NCBI RefSeq assembly: GCF_030656875.1
Contig: NZ_CP130943.1
Location: 4,340,001-4,404,000 of the forward strand
Length of the DNA: 64,000 nucleotides
Origin: Prescottella sp. R16
Lineage (GTDB): Bacteria; Actinomycetota; Actinomycetes; Mycobacteriales; Mycobacteriaceae
Reading direction: 5' to 3'
The translations under genes and the position numbers were made by a program. How positions within the stretch are numbered: position 1 is the first letter of the stretch; each line of letters begins with the position of its first letter. The notes under the pieces were generated by a model. It worked only from the letters and a program-made list of their open reading frames with translations. It was not told the origin of the DNA and made no database searches. Positions 18,350 to 27,139 of this stretch are shown one piece after another.

Positions 18350-19324
18350 TCACGCCGCGTGCCGGCCACGGTGGCCGAGCGCGCGGCGCACGAAGTCGAG
18401 GCTGAACGCGATCGTCATCGTCGCCTCGTTCAGGAACGTCCCGATCACCGGGTAGGCGTGGATCTGCCCGCTCCACACGTGCGTTTCGACGGACTGTCCG
18501 GCGTCCTCGAGCAGCCCGGTCATCGTCTCGACGTCGGGGCGCATCAGTTCGTACTGGGCGACGCTGAAGAACGTCGGCGGGAACAGGCTCGGGTCGGCTT
18601 CGACCGGCGAGTCGGCACCGACGATCGTAATAGGACCATCGGCCCATTTGTCGCGCAGCTTCTCCACCTGGCTCATCGGCAGGTAGGCGTCGCGGCGCAT
18701 GTAGTCCGGGTCGTGCTTCCCGAGCGCCAGGTTGAGCAGCGGCGAGTAGCCGATCACCGCGGCAGGGGTGACCAGGCCGCGGGTGGCGGCGAGTTCGGCG
18801 ACCTTCATCGCGAGATACCCGCCGGCCGAGTCACCGGCGAGCACGATCTTCGACGGATCCTCGCACCGCTCGAGCAGGTCGGTGTATGCGGCCATCACGT
18901 CGTGGATCGACGTGCCGATCCCGCCGTACGGCAGCTGCCGGTATTCGACGGAGATCACCGGTATCCCGGCACGAGCGGCGAGGACCGCGCACAGGCTGCG
19001 GTGAGTGGCCAAGCCGCAGAACACGAATCCGCCACCGTGGAAGTAGAGGATCGTGGCACCGGCCAGTGCGTCGGACGCCTTGCGGTGGTGGCTGACCCGT
19101 TCGCTGGGCACCCCACCGAGCGTCATCGGCTCGACGGTGACACCGTGCGGCTTCGGCAGGCGGTCGACGAGCTTCTCGAGCCGCCCGAGCACCGCGATCC
19201 CGCGATCCGTCGTCGGCCACAGCGTGAACAGCGGTTTGACGAGGATGCGGGCGAACCAGAACACCAGCCATGCCCGCAGGCTGACCTTCCAGTGCCGGAT
19301 GATCGTCGTCTCACGCGTACGCAT
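18350..19324 (-). CDS. HSL-family esterase/lipase
   Basis: A 324-residue alpha/beta hydrolase of the hormone-sensitive-lipase group. The oxyanion motif HGGG is in LYFHGGGFVFCG, the nucleophile Ser in VLAGDSAGGYLAMK, the catalytic Asp probably near VEADPSLFPPTF, and the catalytic His in SGQIHAYPVIG. An N-terminal hydrophobic segment (AWLVFWFARILVKPLFTLW) could anchor it to the membrane, as in mycobacterial Lip proteins. It would hydrolyse acyl esters. The gene is convergent with the SRPBCC gene, with only 3 bp between stops. Confidence 0.83.
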   Translation of the reverse strand: MRTRETTIIRHWKVSLRAWLVFWFARILVKPLFTLWPTTDRGIAVLGRLEKLVDRLPKPHGVTVEPMTLGGVPSERVSHHRKASDALAGATILYFHGGGFVFCGLATHRSLCAVLAARAGIPVISVEYRQLPYGGIGTSIHDVMAAYTDLLERCEDPSKIVLAGDSAGGYLAMKVAELAATRGLVTPAAVIGYSPLLNLALGKHDPDYMRRDAYLPMSQVEKLRDKWADGPITIVGADSPVEADPSLFPPTFFSVAQYELMRPDVETMTGLLEDAGQSVETHVWSGQIHAYPVIGTFLNEATMTIAFSLDFVRRALGHRGRHAA

Positions 19325-19395
19325 ACCGCCCCCAAGTCGTCGTTCCCGAGTCCGTCCGCCACCCTAGAGTCCGGCGCCGGGGAATGCAGCCACTC

Positions 19396-20535
19396 TCACA
19401 CCTGCAGCAGAGGAACCAGCAGTTCGTCGTCGGTGAGGGCGCCGTGCTGTCCGATCAGCCGTGACATGCGCGGTTCCGTCTCACCCCGGACGAGGGCGGC
19501 CGTGCCACGGGCGATCGCGACGACGTCCCCGACCCGCTCGAGTGCGTCCGGTTCCGGGTCCGGGCCGAGGAGCCCGGCCACGACGAGGTCGTCCCGGGTG
19601 CCGACCCAGGCCCGATCCCCCAGTACGCCGCGCCACCGGCGCAGGACGTCGTCGGTACGTCCGGGCGCGGTGTGGACGTACCGGCAGCGGGCCTCTCCGG
19701 CGATCTCGGCGACACCGTCGGTGAGGGCCGGTTCGGTGTCGATGTCGATGCGTTCGTCGACGGTCACCATCCCGTGATCGGCGGTGACCAGGAGCCGGGT
19801 GCCGGGGCCGAGACGGGTGACGAGGTCCTCGACGAGCCGGTCGACGATGGTCAACTGTGCCGTCCAGCCGGCGGTGCCAGGCCCGTACACGTGGCCGAGG
19901 GTGTCGATTTCGCTGAGGTAGCTGTAGACGAGGGTGCGGGGGCCGGCCGTCGCCGCGGCCGCGGTGGTGTGCAGCAGATCTCCGTATGCGATCCGTCCGG
20001 CGAAGCGTCCACCGCGGAGGGCGGCACGGGTGAGGCCGGTGCCACCGAATTCGCGGGGCAGGACGGTGGTCGTGACGATGCCGGCCGCGGCAGCTCGCTC
20101 GAACACGGTGGGGTGCGGCTGGATTCGCTCGGGGACCACCGTCGACAGCAGATCTCGGTGGTCCCCGACCCGCTGCCAGCGCAGCCAGTTGAACGGTCCG
20201 CCCGCGGCGGCGACACGGGACGTGTAGCCGGTGACGCCGTGCCGCCCGGACGGTAGTCCGGTGCCGAGGGTGGTGATCGAGGTGGCGGTGGTGGTGGGGA
20301 ATCCGGCCCGGATCGGCCGCGCCGTCGCACTGTTGAGGAACGGTGCGGCATCGGTGTTGCTGCGCAGCAGGTTCCAGCCCAGCCCGTCGACGAGAAGGAC
20401 GATGATCCGTTCGGTGGGCGGTAGCGCCAACCGGTTCGGCTCCCCGGGCGCACCCAGCGCGGCGAGCGCCGACGGCAGCACGTCGGCGAGCGTGGGCTGC
20501 GAATACACGTCCTGCAACGGAAGAACATCCGACAC
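19396..20535 (-). CDS. Nucleotide pyrophosphatase/phosphodiesterase-like protein (alkaline phosphatase superfamily)
   Basis: A 379-residue metalloenzyme-like protein. Metal-binding and nucleophile motifs match the type I phosphodiesterase group: Asp in [14 protein letters not shown], the Thr nucleophile region in [15 protein letters not shown], Asp/His in [14 protein letters not shown], and Asp-His in [11 protein letters not shown]. The substrate is unknown; close relatives hydrolyse nucleotide or phosphonate esters. The start is taken at GTG 20535 ([12 protein letters not shown]); the longer upstream frame has no typical composition. It is divergent from gpsA. Confidence 0.78.
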   Translation of the reverse strand: MSDVLPLQDVYSQPTLADVLPSALAALGAPGEPNRLALPPTERIIVLLVDGLGWNLLRSNTDAAPFLNSATARPIRAGFPTTTATSITTLGTGLPSGRHGVTGYTSRVAAAGGPFNWLRWQRVGDHRDLLSTVVPERIQPHPTVFERAAAAGIVTTTVLPREFGGTGLTRAALRGGRFAGRIAYGDLLHTTAAAATAGPRTLVYSYLSEIDTLGHVYGPGTAGWTAQLTIVDRLVEDLVTRLGPGTRLLVTADHGMVTVDERIDIDTEPALTDGVAEIAGEARCRYVHTAPGRTDDVLRRWRGVLGDRAWVGTRDDLVVAGLLGPDPEPDALERVGDVVAIARGTAALVRGETEPRMSRLIGQHGALTDDELLVPLLQV

Positions 20536-20654
20536 GTCCCCGACGGTACGCGGGGGAGGCGCCGCGAGTTCACCGAATCGGCGCCGGGAACCGCACCGGA
20601 GTGCCAACCTGGAGTGATGGACGGCAACGGCGTTCGACGGCGAGGTGGCCGCTG

Positions 20655-21662
20655 ATGGCCCGCCCGGTGCGCGTGGTGGTGCTCGGCTCCGGATCGTGGG
20701 GGACGACGGTGTCCGGGCTCGCGGCCCGCAACACACCCACCCTGCTGTGGTCACGCAGTCCCGAAACGGCCGACGAGATCAATCGTGAGCACCGCAACAG
20801 CCGCTATCTCGGTGATCGGGCGCTGCCGGAGAATCTGCGGGCCACCGCGGACATCGTCGAGGCCGCGAACGAGGCGGACGTGCTGGTGGTGGGGGTGCCG
20901 TCGCATGCGGTGCGTGCCACTCTGAGCCTGATCTGCAACGAGGTGCGCGCCTGGGTGCCGGTGCTGTCGCTCGCGAAGGGCCTCGAGCCGGGCACCCGGC
21001 AGCGGCCCACCGAGGTGATCTCCGAATGCCTGCCCGGCCATCCGGTCGGGTTGCTGTCGGGGCCGAACATCGCCCGCGAGATCGCCGACGGGCTGGCCGC
21101 CGCCGCGGTCGTCGCGACGCAGGACGAGGACGTCGCGACCGCGCTGCAGCCGCTGTTCGCGTCGCCGGTGTTCCGCGTCTACCGCAACACCGACGTGCTC
21201 GGTTGCGAGCTGGGCGGCGTGCTCAAGAACATCGTGGCGATCGCGTCGGGCATGGCGGACGGGCTCGGGGTCGGCGACAACACCCGCGCCATGGTGCTGG
21301 CCCGCGGGCTGGCGGAGATGACCCGGCTCGGGGAGGCGATGGGCGCGAATCCGCGGACGTTCGCGGGCCTGACCGGGGTGGGTGATCTGATCGCGACGTG
21401 CATGAGTCCGGCGTCGCGCAATCGCCGGGTCGGCGAGGCGCTCGCGCGGGGACTCACGGTGGAGCAGGCGGTCGAGGAACTCGGGCAGGTCGCGGAGGGG
21501 GTCAAGACCGCACCGACAGTGATGGAGCTGGCCCGCGACCACGGTGTGGAGATGCCGATCGCCGCCGAGGTGGAGGCCGTCGTGGCGGGCCGGCACAGTC
21601 CCGCCGAGGCCTACCGCGGCCTGCGGAAGGTGCAGCCGGGAGGCGAGGACGAGGTGGCGTGA
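20655..21662 (+). CDS. gpsA: NAD(P)-dependent glycerol-3-phosphate dehydrogenase
   Basis: A 335-residue enzyme reducing dihydroxyacetone phosphate to sn-glycerol-3-phosphate for phospholipid synthesis. The Rossmann motif is [10 protein letters not shown]. The substrate and catalytic signature [19 protein letters not shown] contains the catalytic Lys, followed by [14 protein letters not shown] and the late [12 protein letters not shown] block. The length is standard. The start is ATG 20655 with GAGGTGG upstream; an ATG 18 codons earlier lacks a site. Confidence 0.93.
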   Translation: MARPVRVVVLGSGSWGTTVSGLAARNTPTLLWSRSPETADEINREHRNSRYLGDRALPENLRATADIVEAANEADVLVVGVPSHAVRATLSLICNEVRAWVPVLSLAKGLEPGTRQRPTEVISECLPGHPVGLLSGPNIAREIADGLAAAAVVATQDEDVATALQPLFASPVFRVYRNTDVLGCELGGVLKNIVAIASGMADGLGVGDNTRAMVLARGLAEMTRLGEAMGANPRTFAGLTGVGDLIATCMSPASRNRRVGEALARGLTVEQAVEELGQVAEGVKTAPTVMELARDHGVEMPIAAEVEAVVAGRHSPAEAYRGLRKVQPGGEDEVA

Positions 21663-21680
21663 CACGGTTCGCCGATTTGT

Positions 21681-21697
21681 CTTGAACACCGTTCAAG
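21681..21697. promoter_or_regulatory. Inverted repeat upstream of the flavin monooxygenase (candidate TetR-type operator)
   Basis: CTTGAAC-ACC-GTTCAAG is a perfect 7-bp inverted repeat with a 3-bp spacer, 37 bp upstream of the chosen start of the monooxygenase. The form is typical of TetR-family operators in actinobacteria. No TetR gene lies next to it. Confidence 0.55.
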
Positions 21698-21733
21698 TTG
21701 CACACTGACCAGCGTCGGGCAGCGAGGGGAGCG

Positions 21734-23230
21734 TTGCAGAGTTCCAGGGATCGGAAAAGCAGCGTGTCGCAGGTTCGCCACAGTCGGGTGTTGATCGTCG
21801 GAGCCGGGTTCGCCGGGCTCGGCATGGCTCTCGACCTGGCCCGTAGCGGCGAGCGGGACTTCACGATTCTCGAGAAGTCCGACGCGGTGGGCGGCACGTG
21901 GCGACAGAACACCTATCCGGGCTGCGCGTGCGACATCCCATCGGTCCTGTACTCGTATTCCAGTGCCCCCGAAGGGGGCTGGAAGGGTGCGCACGCCTCC
22001 CAGCCGGAGATCCGCGACTACCTGACGGGGCTGACGCGGCGACACCGCCTGGCGGACCACATCGAGTTCGGCACCGAGGTGGCCGGCGCCCGGTGGGACG
22101 CGGACACGTGCCGCTGGCACGTCGTCGACACCCGTGGCCGGGAGTTCGTCACCCGGTTCCTCGTGGTGGCGTCGGGGGCACTCAATGTTCCTCGGCTGCC
22201 TCGCATTCCGGGTTCCGAGTCGTTCCCGGGGCCGATCGTGCATTCGGCGGCGTGGCGCGACGACGTCGAGCTCACCGGCCGTCGGGTCGCCCTGATCGGC
22301 ACCGGAGCCAGCGCGATCCAGCTGGCTCCGCACCTGGCGCGGACGGCGTCGCACCTGCACGTCTTCCAGCGCACCCCGGCGTGGGTGCTGCCCCGGCGCG
22401 AGCACCGGCTCGCCACCACACTGGGCCGTCACATTCCACTGGCCCGCAAGGTGTTCCGAGTATCCACCTACTGGAAATCGGAGCGACTCGCACTCGGCCT
22501 GAGCCGCTACCCACGGCTGCTCGACGTCACCGAGGCCCGCGCCCGCCACCACCTGCGCCGGCAGGTCACCGACCCGGATCTGCGGGACGCCCTCACCCCC
22601 ACCTACCGGATCGGCTGCAAGCGCATCCTGCGCTCGAACGACTTCTATCCCACCCTGGCCCGGGAGAACACGACCCTGGTCACCGAGTCGGTCACCGAGA
22701 TCCGGCCGGACGGAATCGTCACCGGCGACGGCACCGTCCACGAGGTCGACGCGATCGTCTGCGCCACCGGGTTCCGGGTCGCCGGGGCCCTGAACCGCAT
22801 GCACCTGGTCGGCCGCGACGGGGTGAGCCTGCTCGAACGCTGGCGGCGCGACGGCGTCCGCACCCATCTGGGTGTCACGGTGGCGGGGCTGCCCAACGCG
22901 TTCTTCCTGTCCGGCCCCAACACCGGCCTGGGGCACAACTCGGTGCTCGTGATGATCGAGGCGCAGATCCGGTACGTGCGCGACGCGATGCGACTGGCCG
23001 ACGCGTCCGGCGCCGACGGAGTCGACGTCCGCGCCGACGCGCAGGCGGCGTTCGATGCCGATCTGCGCCGGCGTCTGGCGCGCGGGGTGTGGAGCACGGG
23101 CGGCTGCGCGAGTTGGTACCTCGACGGGAGCGGGTCCAATCATGCGCTGTGGCCGGGATCGTCGTGGGGGTACCGGCGTCGACTCCGGCGGGTGGAGGCG
23201 GACGATTTCGAGCTGCTGCACGCGGCGTGA
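21734..23230 (+). CDS. Flavin-containing monooxygenase (Baeyer-Villiger type)
   Basis: A 498-residue FAD/NADPH monooxygenase. The FAD Rossmann motif is VLIVGAGFAGLG (about residue 20), the ATG-like loop YPGCACDIPS follows, the fingerprint FPGPIVHSAAW matches FxGxxxHxxxW, and the NADPH Rossmann motif is ALIGTGASAIQ. It likely inserts oxygen into ketones or hydroxylates a lipophilic substrate. The start is uncertain: TTG 21734 has GGGGAG directly upstream and is preferred; GTG 21764 is the alternative. A TTG at 21698 would begin right at the operator-like repeat, which argues against it. Confidence 0.82.
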   Translation: MQSSRDRKSSVSQVRHSRVLIVGAGFAGLGMALDLARSGERDFTILEKSDAVGGTWRQNTYPGCACDIPSVLYSYSSAPEGGWKGAHASQPEIRDYLTGLTRRHRLADHIEFGTEVAGARWDADTCRWHVVDTRGREFVTRFLVVASGALNVPRLPRIPGSESFPGPIVHSAAWRDDVELTGRRVALIGTGASAIQLAPHLARTASHLHVFQRTPAWVLPRREHRLATTLGRHIPLARKVFRVSTYWKSERLALGLSRYPRLLDVTEARARHHLRRQVTDPDLRDALTPTYRIGCKRILRSNDFYPTLARENTTLVTESVTEIRPDGIVTGDGTVHEVDAIVCATGFRVAGALNRMHLVGRDGVSLLERWRRDGVRTHLGVTVAGLPNAFFLSGPNTGLGHNSVLVMIEAQIRYVRDAMRLADASGADGVDVRADAQAAFDADLRRRLARGVWSTGGCASWYLDGSGSNHALWPGSSWGYRRRLRRVEADDFELLHAA

Positions 23231-23256
23231 CATGCACGAATGCATACCTTCGACTT

Positions 23257-23271
23257 TGACAATCATTTTCA
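23257..23271. promoter_or_regulatory. Candidate Zur (zinc uptake regulator) box
   Basis: TGACAATCATTTTCA matches the actinobacterial Zur palindrome TGAAAATGATTTTCA (read on the complementary strand TGAAAATGATTGTCA) with one deviation. It lies 21 bp upstream of the start codon of the AztD-like lipoprotein, so a bound repressor would block its promoter. Confidence 0.65.
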
Positions 23272-23292
23272 TAAACGGATAGATCTCTGGGT

Positions 23293-24555
23293 ATGAACCG
23301 CACCACCCTCATGCCCCGACGCCGCACCCTCACCGCCTCCGCCGCCCTGTGCACGGCCCTGCTCACCGGATGCGCGGCCACCGACGCCGACACGTCCGAC
23401 ACGTCCGTCGCAGCCGCCACCGAGTCGACGACGACCGATGCGGGCCCCACCTCGGTCCGGTCCGCGACACCACGCCTGGCCGTCACGTACGACGGCGGCC
23501 TTCTCGTCCTGGACGCCGAAACCCTTTCGGTGGTAGGCGAATCGGAACTCGACGGGTTCAATCGGATCGCTCCGGCCGGCGACGAACGGCACGTGGCCGT
23601 CGCCACCGCGGGCGGTTTCCGGATGCTCGACACCGGCACGTGGTCGCAGGCCCACGGCGATCACGCCCACCACTACACCGCCGCTCCCGCCCTCACCGAC
23701 CTGGTGTTCGACGCCGAGGAACCCGGGCACGTCGTCCGGCACGCGGGACGCACCGTCCTGTTCGACGACGGCACCGGACGTGTGGTCTCGTTCGACCCGG
23801 CCGAGCTCGCCGACGGGTCACCGGCGACGTCGGTGTTCACGACTCCGGCCGCGCACCACGGTGTCGCGATGGAACTGTCCGACGGCCGCCTGGTCACCAC
23901 GCTCGGTGACGGCAAGGCTCGCACCGGCATCGTCGTGTACGACGCGAACCGCACCGAGATCGCCCGCAGCGAGGAGTGCCCGGGTGTGCACGGGGAGACG
24001 GTCGCCGCGGACGAGTCCGTGGTCTTCGGTTGCGAGAACGGCTTGTTGATCTACCGCGACGGCGTGATCACGAAGGTCACCAGCCCGGACCCGTACGGCC
24101 GGATCGGTAATCAGGCCGGCTCCGAGGACTCCCCCGTGGTACTCGGCGACTACAAGACGGACCGGGACGCCGAACTCGAACGCCCGCAACGGGTGTCGTT
24201 GACGAACACCGAGACCGGTGAGCTGCGCCTGGTCGATCTCGGTACCTCCTACACGTTCCGATCCCTCGGCCGCGGCCCGTTCGGGGAGGCGCTCGTGCTC
24301 GGCACCGACGGCGCCCTGCACGTGCTCGACCCGTCGTCCGGCGAGGTGCTCCGCCGACTGCCCGTCGTCGACCCGTGGACCGAGCCGGCGCAGTGGCAGA
24401 CACCGCGCCCGGCCCTGTTCGTGCAGGGGTTCACCGCGTACGTCACCGATCCGGCGACGAACCGGATCCATGCCGTCGACGTCGAGACGGGCGAGGTCAC
24501 GGCGTCCGTGGAACTGCCGCACACCCCGGACGAGATCACCGGGGTCCGCGGCTGA
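23293..24555 (+). CDS. AztD-like zinc-binding lipoprotein
   Basis: A 420-residue exported protein. The signal peptide ends in the lipobox LLTGC (Cys about residue 27), followed by an Asp/Thr-rich linker. The rest is a propeller with short 'LLVLDAETL', 'FRMLDTGTW', 'LHVLDPSSG' blades. A His cluster HGDHAHHY (about residue 116) and further His residues fit the zinc metallochaperone AztD, which hands zinc to the AztABC importer. The Zur-like site upstream supports a zinc role. No aztABC genes are within reach, so it is an orphan here. A general propeller lipoprotein is the alternative. Confidence 0.66.
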   Translation: MNRTTLMPRRRTLTASAALCTALLTGCAATDADTSDTSVAAATESTTTDAGPTSVRSATPRLAVTYDGGLLVLDAETLSVVGESELDGFNRIAPAGDERHVAVATAGGFRMLDTGTWSQAHGDHAHHYTAAPALTDLVFDAEEPGHVVRHAGRTVLFDDGTGRVVSFDPAELADGSPATSVFTTPAAHHGVAMELSDGRLVTTLGDGKARTGIVVYDANRTEIARSEECPGVHGETVAADESVVFGCENGLLIYRDGVITKVTSPDPYGRIGNQAGSEDSPVVLGDYKTDRDAELERPQRVSLTNTETGELRLVDLGTSYTFRSLGRGPFGEALVLGTDGALHVLDPSSGEVLRRLPVVDPWTEPAQWQTPRPALFVQGFTAYVTDPATNRIHAVDVETGEVTASVELPHTPDEITGVRG

Positions 24556-24610
24556 CACGTCGGCAACAGGGGTTGCACGGCCGGGAAGTCGTGCCCTAGA
24601 CTTCTCGGCC

Positions 24611-24655
24611 ATGCAGCGCATCGAGGTAGTAGTTCACCGCCGTAGCGGGGTCTGA
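24611..24655 (+). CDS. Putative leader peptide (attenuation) upstream of the LeuA-domain gene
   Basis: A 14-codon frame, ATG 24611 to TGA 24653-24655, encodes MQRIEVVVHRRSGV. It has one Ile and three consecutive Val codons, and is followed at once by alternative hairpins. This is the layout of a transcription-attenuation leader for a branched-chain amino-acid gene. It has no strong ribosome site and may be leaderless. Confidence 0.5.
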   Translation: MQRIEVVVHRRSGV

Positions 24656-24658
24656 ATC

Positions 24659-24704
24659 GGACCGACCCCTCGCTGCGGGTCGTTGAGCTATCTCTCGTCG
24701 GTCC
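24659..24704 (+). promoter_or_regulatory. Mutually exclusive hairpins (candidate attenuator)
   Basis: GGACCGAC at 24659-24666 can pair with GTCGGTCC at 24697-24704. CGACCC at 24663-24668 can pair with GGGTCG at 24677-24682. The two stems share bases 24663-24666 and so exclude each other. TTCCTT follows the outer stem. Placed between the leader peptide and the gene, this fits an attenuator switch. Confidence 0.5.
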
Positions 24705-24732
24705 TTCCTTCACTTCAGGAAGACCTCGCATC

Positions 24733-25215
24733 ATGCGCACCTCCCACGCTTTCGCTCCCACCGCCACCGCCTCGTTCTCGGACGATCCGTTCTTCCACCG
24801 TTTCGGTACCCGCCTGCCGCGTGACCTGCGCGCCGAGGCGCAGGGCCTGAGCTGGACCGAGTTCGCGGCGCGGTTCGCCCCCACCGGCGGTCCCGTCCGG
24901 CTCGGCGCCTGGACGGCGGCAGCTCTCGGTGCGGGCCGCGGCACCTACACCGCGACGCTCGGCATCGGCGACCGCATCATGTCGGCGACCGCCACGGCCA
25001 CCGGCCCCGTCTCGGCGCTCACCTCAATGCTGTACGACGCCGGTTTCCAGCTGGAGATCCTCTCGTTCCACCAGCAGTCCACGTCGGCGGGCACCGCGAC
25101 GTTCGTCCTGTGCGAGCACGACGGTGAGCGCCGCTGGGCGATGGCGATCGGCGCCGACGGCATCGCGTCGTCGCTGTCGGCGATCATCGCGGGCGCCAAC
25201 CTGTTGCACCGCTGA
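24733..25215 (+). CDS. Stand-alone LeuA regulatory-domain-like protein
   Basis: A 160-residue protein that lacks any catalytic domain. Residues 55-158 resemble the C-terminal allosteric (leucine-sensing) domain of 2-isopropylmalate synthase: VRLGAWTAAALG, TYTATLGIGDRIMSATATAT, GPVSALTSMLYDAGFQLEIL, and a final AIIAGANLLHR helix. It may bind a branched-chain amino acid or regulate LeuA; this is inference. A leader peptide and competing hairpins upstream support control by branched-chain amino acids. The start is ATG 24733. Confidence 0.7.
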   Translation: MRTSHAFAPTATASFSDDPFFHRFGTRLPRDLRAEAQGLSWTEFAARFAPTGGPVRLGAWTAAALGAGRGTYTATLGIGDRIMSATATATGPVSALTSMLYDAGFQLEILSFHQQSTSAGTATFVLCEHDGERRWAMAIGADGIASSLSAIIAGANLLHR

Positions 25216-25230
25216 CTACGCTCGACAGCC

Positions 25231-25884
25231 ATGACCGCACCGGACACCCCGTTCGACATCGACACCGACGGCGTGCAGGGCTATCTGCACCGGCCGGGTG
25301 GCGCCCCGGTCGGTGCGGTCGCCCTCACGCACGGCGCCGGCGGGGACTGCACGGCCGAGTTGTTGCGGGACATGGCCGCCGGGTTCGCCGACCGAGGACT
25401 GCTGGTGCTGCGCTACAACCTGCCGTTCCGGCAGCGGCGGGCGTCCGGGCCCCCGCATCGGGCGCATGCCGCGCAGGACCGGGACGGCATTCTCGCGGCG
25501 GCCGACGCCGTGCGCGCGCTCACCGGTGGGCCGCTGATCCTGGCCGGGCATTCGTACGGGGGACGCCAGTCGACGATGCTCGCGGCGCAGCACCCGAATG
25601 TAGCGGATGCCCTTGTGCTGCTGTCGTATCCGCTGCATCCGCCGCGCAAGCCGGAGAAGTCGCGGACCGAGCATCTGCCGCAGTTGCGGACGCCGTCGCT
25701 GTTCGTGCACGGCGACCGGGACCCGTTCGGCACCCCCGACGAGATGCGCAGCGCACTCGAACTCGTCCCCGCCGAACACCGGCTGATCCTGATCGAGGGC
25801 GGCCGGCACGGACTCGATCCCGGCCGCGGCGACGTCGTCGCCCGCACCGTCGACGCCGCGGTGGAGTTGTTGCCCCGGCGCTGA
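25231..25884 (+). CDS. KANL3/Tex30-type alpha/beta hydrolase
   Basis: A 217-residue alpha/beta hydrolase. The oxyanion loop is LTHGAGGDCTAEL, the nucleophile elbow LAGHSYGGRQST, the acid VHGDRDPFGTP, and the catalytic His GGRHGLDPG. The short form without a lid domain matches the dienelactone-hydrolase-like KANL3/Tex30 group. Its substrate is unknown. The start is ATG 25231, 15 bp after the previous stop, so it may be co-transcribed. Confidence 0.78.
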   Translation: MTAPDTPFDIDTDGVQGYLHRPGGAPVGAVALTHGAGGDCTAELLRDMAAGFADRGLLVLRYNLPFRQRRASGPPHRAHAAQDRDGILAAADAVRALTGGPLILAGHSYGGRQSTMLAAQHPNVADALVLLSYPLHPPRKPEKSRTEHLPQLRTPSLFVHGDRDPFGTPDEMRSALELVPAEHRLILIEGGRHGLDPGRGDVVARTVDAAVELLPRR

Positions 25885-25975
25885 TCCTCGATGCATACCC
25901 GCCGGCTGCGGAAACCCTGCCGACGGTTGCCCTCGTGGGTACGCTGAAACCGACCAACTACCGGGAGGTCGAGGA

Positions 25976-27094
25976 ATGCTCTACAGCGATATTCCGAGTC
26001 ACGCCGAGATCCGTCGGCTCGCCGAGGTGGAGGGCCGGACCTGCGTCTCGATCTACACGCCCACCGAGGACGACATCCACGAACCGGGCAAGAGCCGCAT
26101 CGAATTCACGAATCAGGTCAAGGCCGCACTCGACGAGGTCACCGACTCCAAGGAACGCGCCACATTGGAGAAGGCGTTCGGCGACCTGATCGACGACGAA
26201 GCGTTCTGGCGCTACCAGGCGCGCACCCTCGTCGTGCTCGCGACACCGGATCGGCTGCGCCGCTACCGGCTGCCCAATCGACTCGGATCGAGTGCGATCG
26301 TCAGTGATCGCTTCTACATCAAGCCGCTGCTGCGGACCGTGACGTTCCCGCAGACCGCGTTCGTGCTGGCCCTCGCGGAGGGGTCGGTCCGGCTGATCGA
26401 GGTCACCGCGGACCAGGCACCGGCGACGGTCCACGTGCCCGGGCTGCCGACCGATGCGGCGAGCCATGCGGGTGTCGAGTCGCTGGGCCGCACCGCACCG
26501 GGCCGCATCCACGGCCGGGTCCAGGGCGACGAGGGCCGCAAGCTACGCGTCCACGAGTACGTCCGCGCGGTCGATCACGAGCTCCGCAGCGTCCTCACCG
26601 GACGGGACATCCCGCTGATCCTCGCCGCCGCGGAACCTACTGCGTCCCTGTTCCGTTCGGTGAACAACTATCACAAGCTGCTCGACGAGGGCATCCCCGG
26701 AAACCCGGAGGAGATGAGCGACGAGCAGATCGCACAGGCCACCCGGAAGGTACTCGACGGCTTCTACGCGCAGCAGTTGGCCGACACCCGCTCGAAGTTC
26801 GACGATCTGCGGTCGAAGGGCCGCGCACAGGTCGAGATCACCGACGTCGCCCGCTCGGCCACGTTCGGGCGGATCGACACACTGCTGGTCGACATCGAAG
26901 GCATCGTGCCGGGCACCGTCGACCCGGAGACCGGTACGGTCTCGCTGACCGAGCTCGACGGAAACCACGCCTACGGTGTCGTCGACGAGATCGCCCGGCG
27001 GGCACTGCTGACCGGGGCGAAGGTGCTGGCCGTACGCAGCGGGGACGTCCCCGAGGACGTACCCGCCGCCGCGATCCTGCGGTTCGCCGAGTAG
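25976..27094 (+). CDS. baeRF-like protein (release-factor-related fold)
   Basis: A 372-residue cytoplasmic protein resembling the bacterial archaeo-eukaryotic release factor (baeRF) families. The arrangement is an N-terminal segment (CVSIYTPTEDDIHEPGKSRI, then LVVLATPDRLRRYRLPNR), a central region with VRLIEVTAD, a His-rich connector (RVHEYVRAVDHELRSVL), the 'IPLILAAAEPTASLFRSVN' block, and a C-terminal region with EIARRALLTGAKVLAV. Such proteins are thought to act on stalled ribosomes or in hibernation; direct evidence here is lacking. The start is ATG 25976 behind GGGAGG. Confidence 0.62.
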   Translation: MLYSDIPSHAEIRRLAEVEGRTCVSIYTPTEDDIHEPGKSRIEFTNQVKAALDEVTDSKERATLEKAFGDLIDDEAFWRYQARTLVVLATPDRLRRYRLPNRLGSSAIVSDRFYIKPLLRTVTFPQTAFVLALAEGSVRLIEVTADQAPATVHVPGLPTDAASHAGVESLGRTAPGRIHGRVQGDEGRKLRVHEYVRAVDHELRSVLTGRDIPLILAAAEPTASLFRSVNNYHKLLDEGIPGNPEEMSDEQIAQATRKVLDGFYAQQLADTRSKFDDLRSKGRAQVEITDVARSATFGRIDTLLVDIEGIVPGTVDPETGTVSLTELDGNHAYGVVDEIARRALLTGAKVLAVRSGDVPEDVPAAAILRFAE

Positions 27095-27106
27095 GGGCTC
27101 TCACCC

Positions 27107-27139
27107 AGTCGTTCTGCGCGGCTAGTCGTTCTGCGCGGC
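27107..27139. repeat. 16-bp tandem direct repeat over the end of the ClpN-type gene
   Basis: AGTCGTTCTGCGCGGC occurs at 27107-27122 and again at 27124-27139, separated by one base. One copy encodes the last residues (AAQND) and stop of the ClpN-HTH gene; the other is just downstream. It looks like a small local duplication of the 3' end. Confidence 0.7.

Noticed and set aside
24611..24655. T-box riboswitch upstream of the LeuA-domain gene
   Set aside because: The leader is too short and lacks the T-box sequence and stem I; a leader-peptide attenuator fits better.
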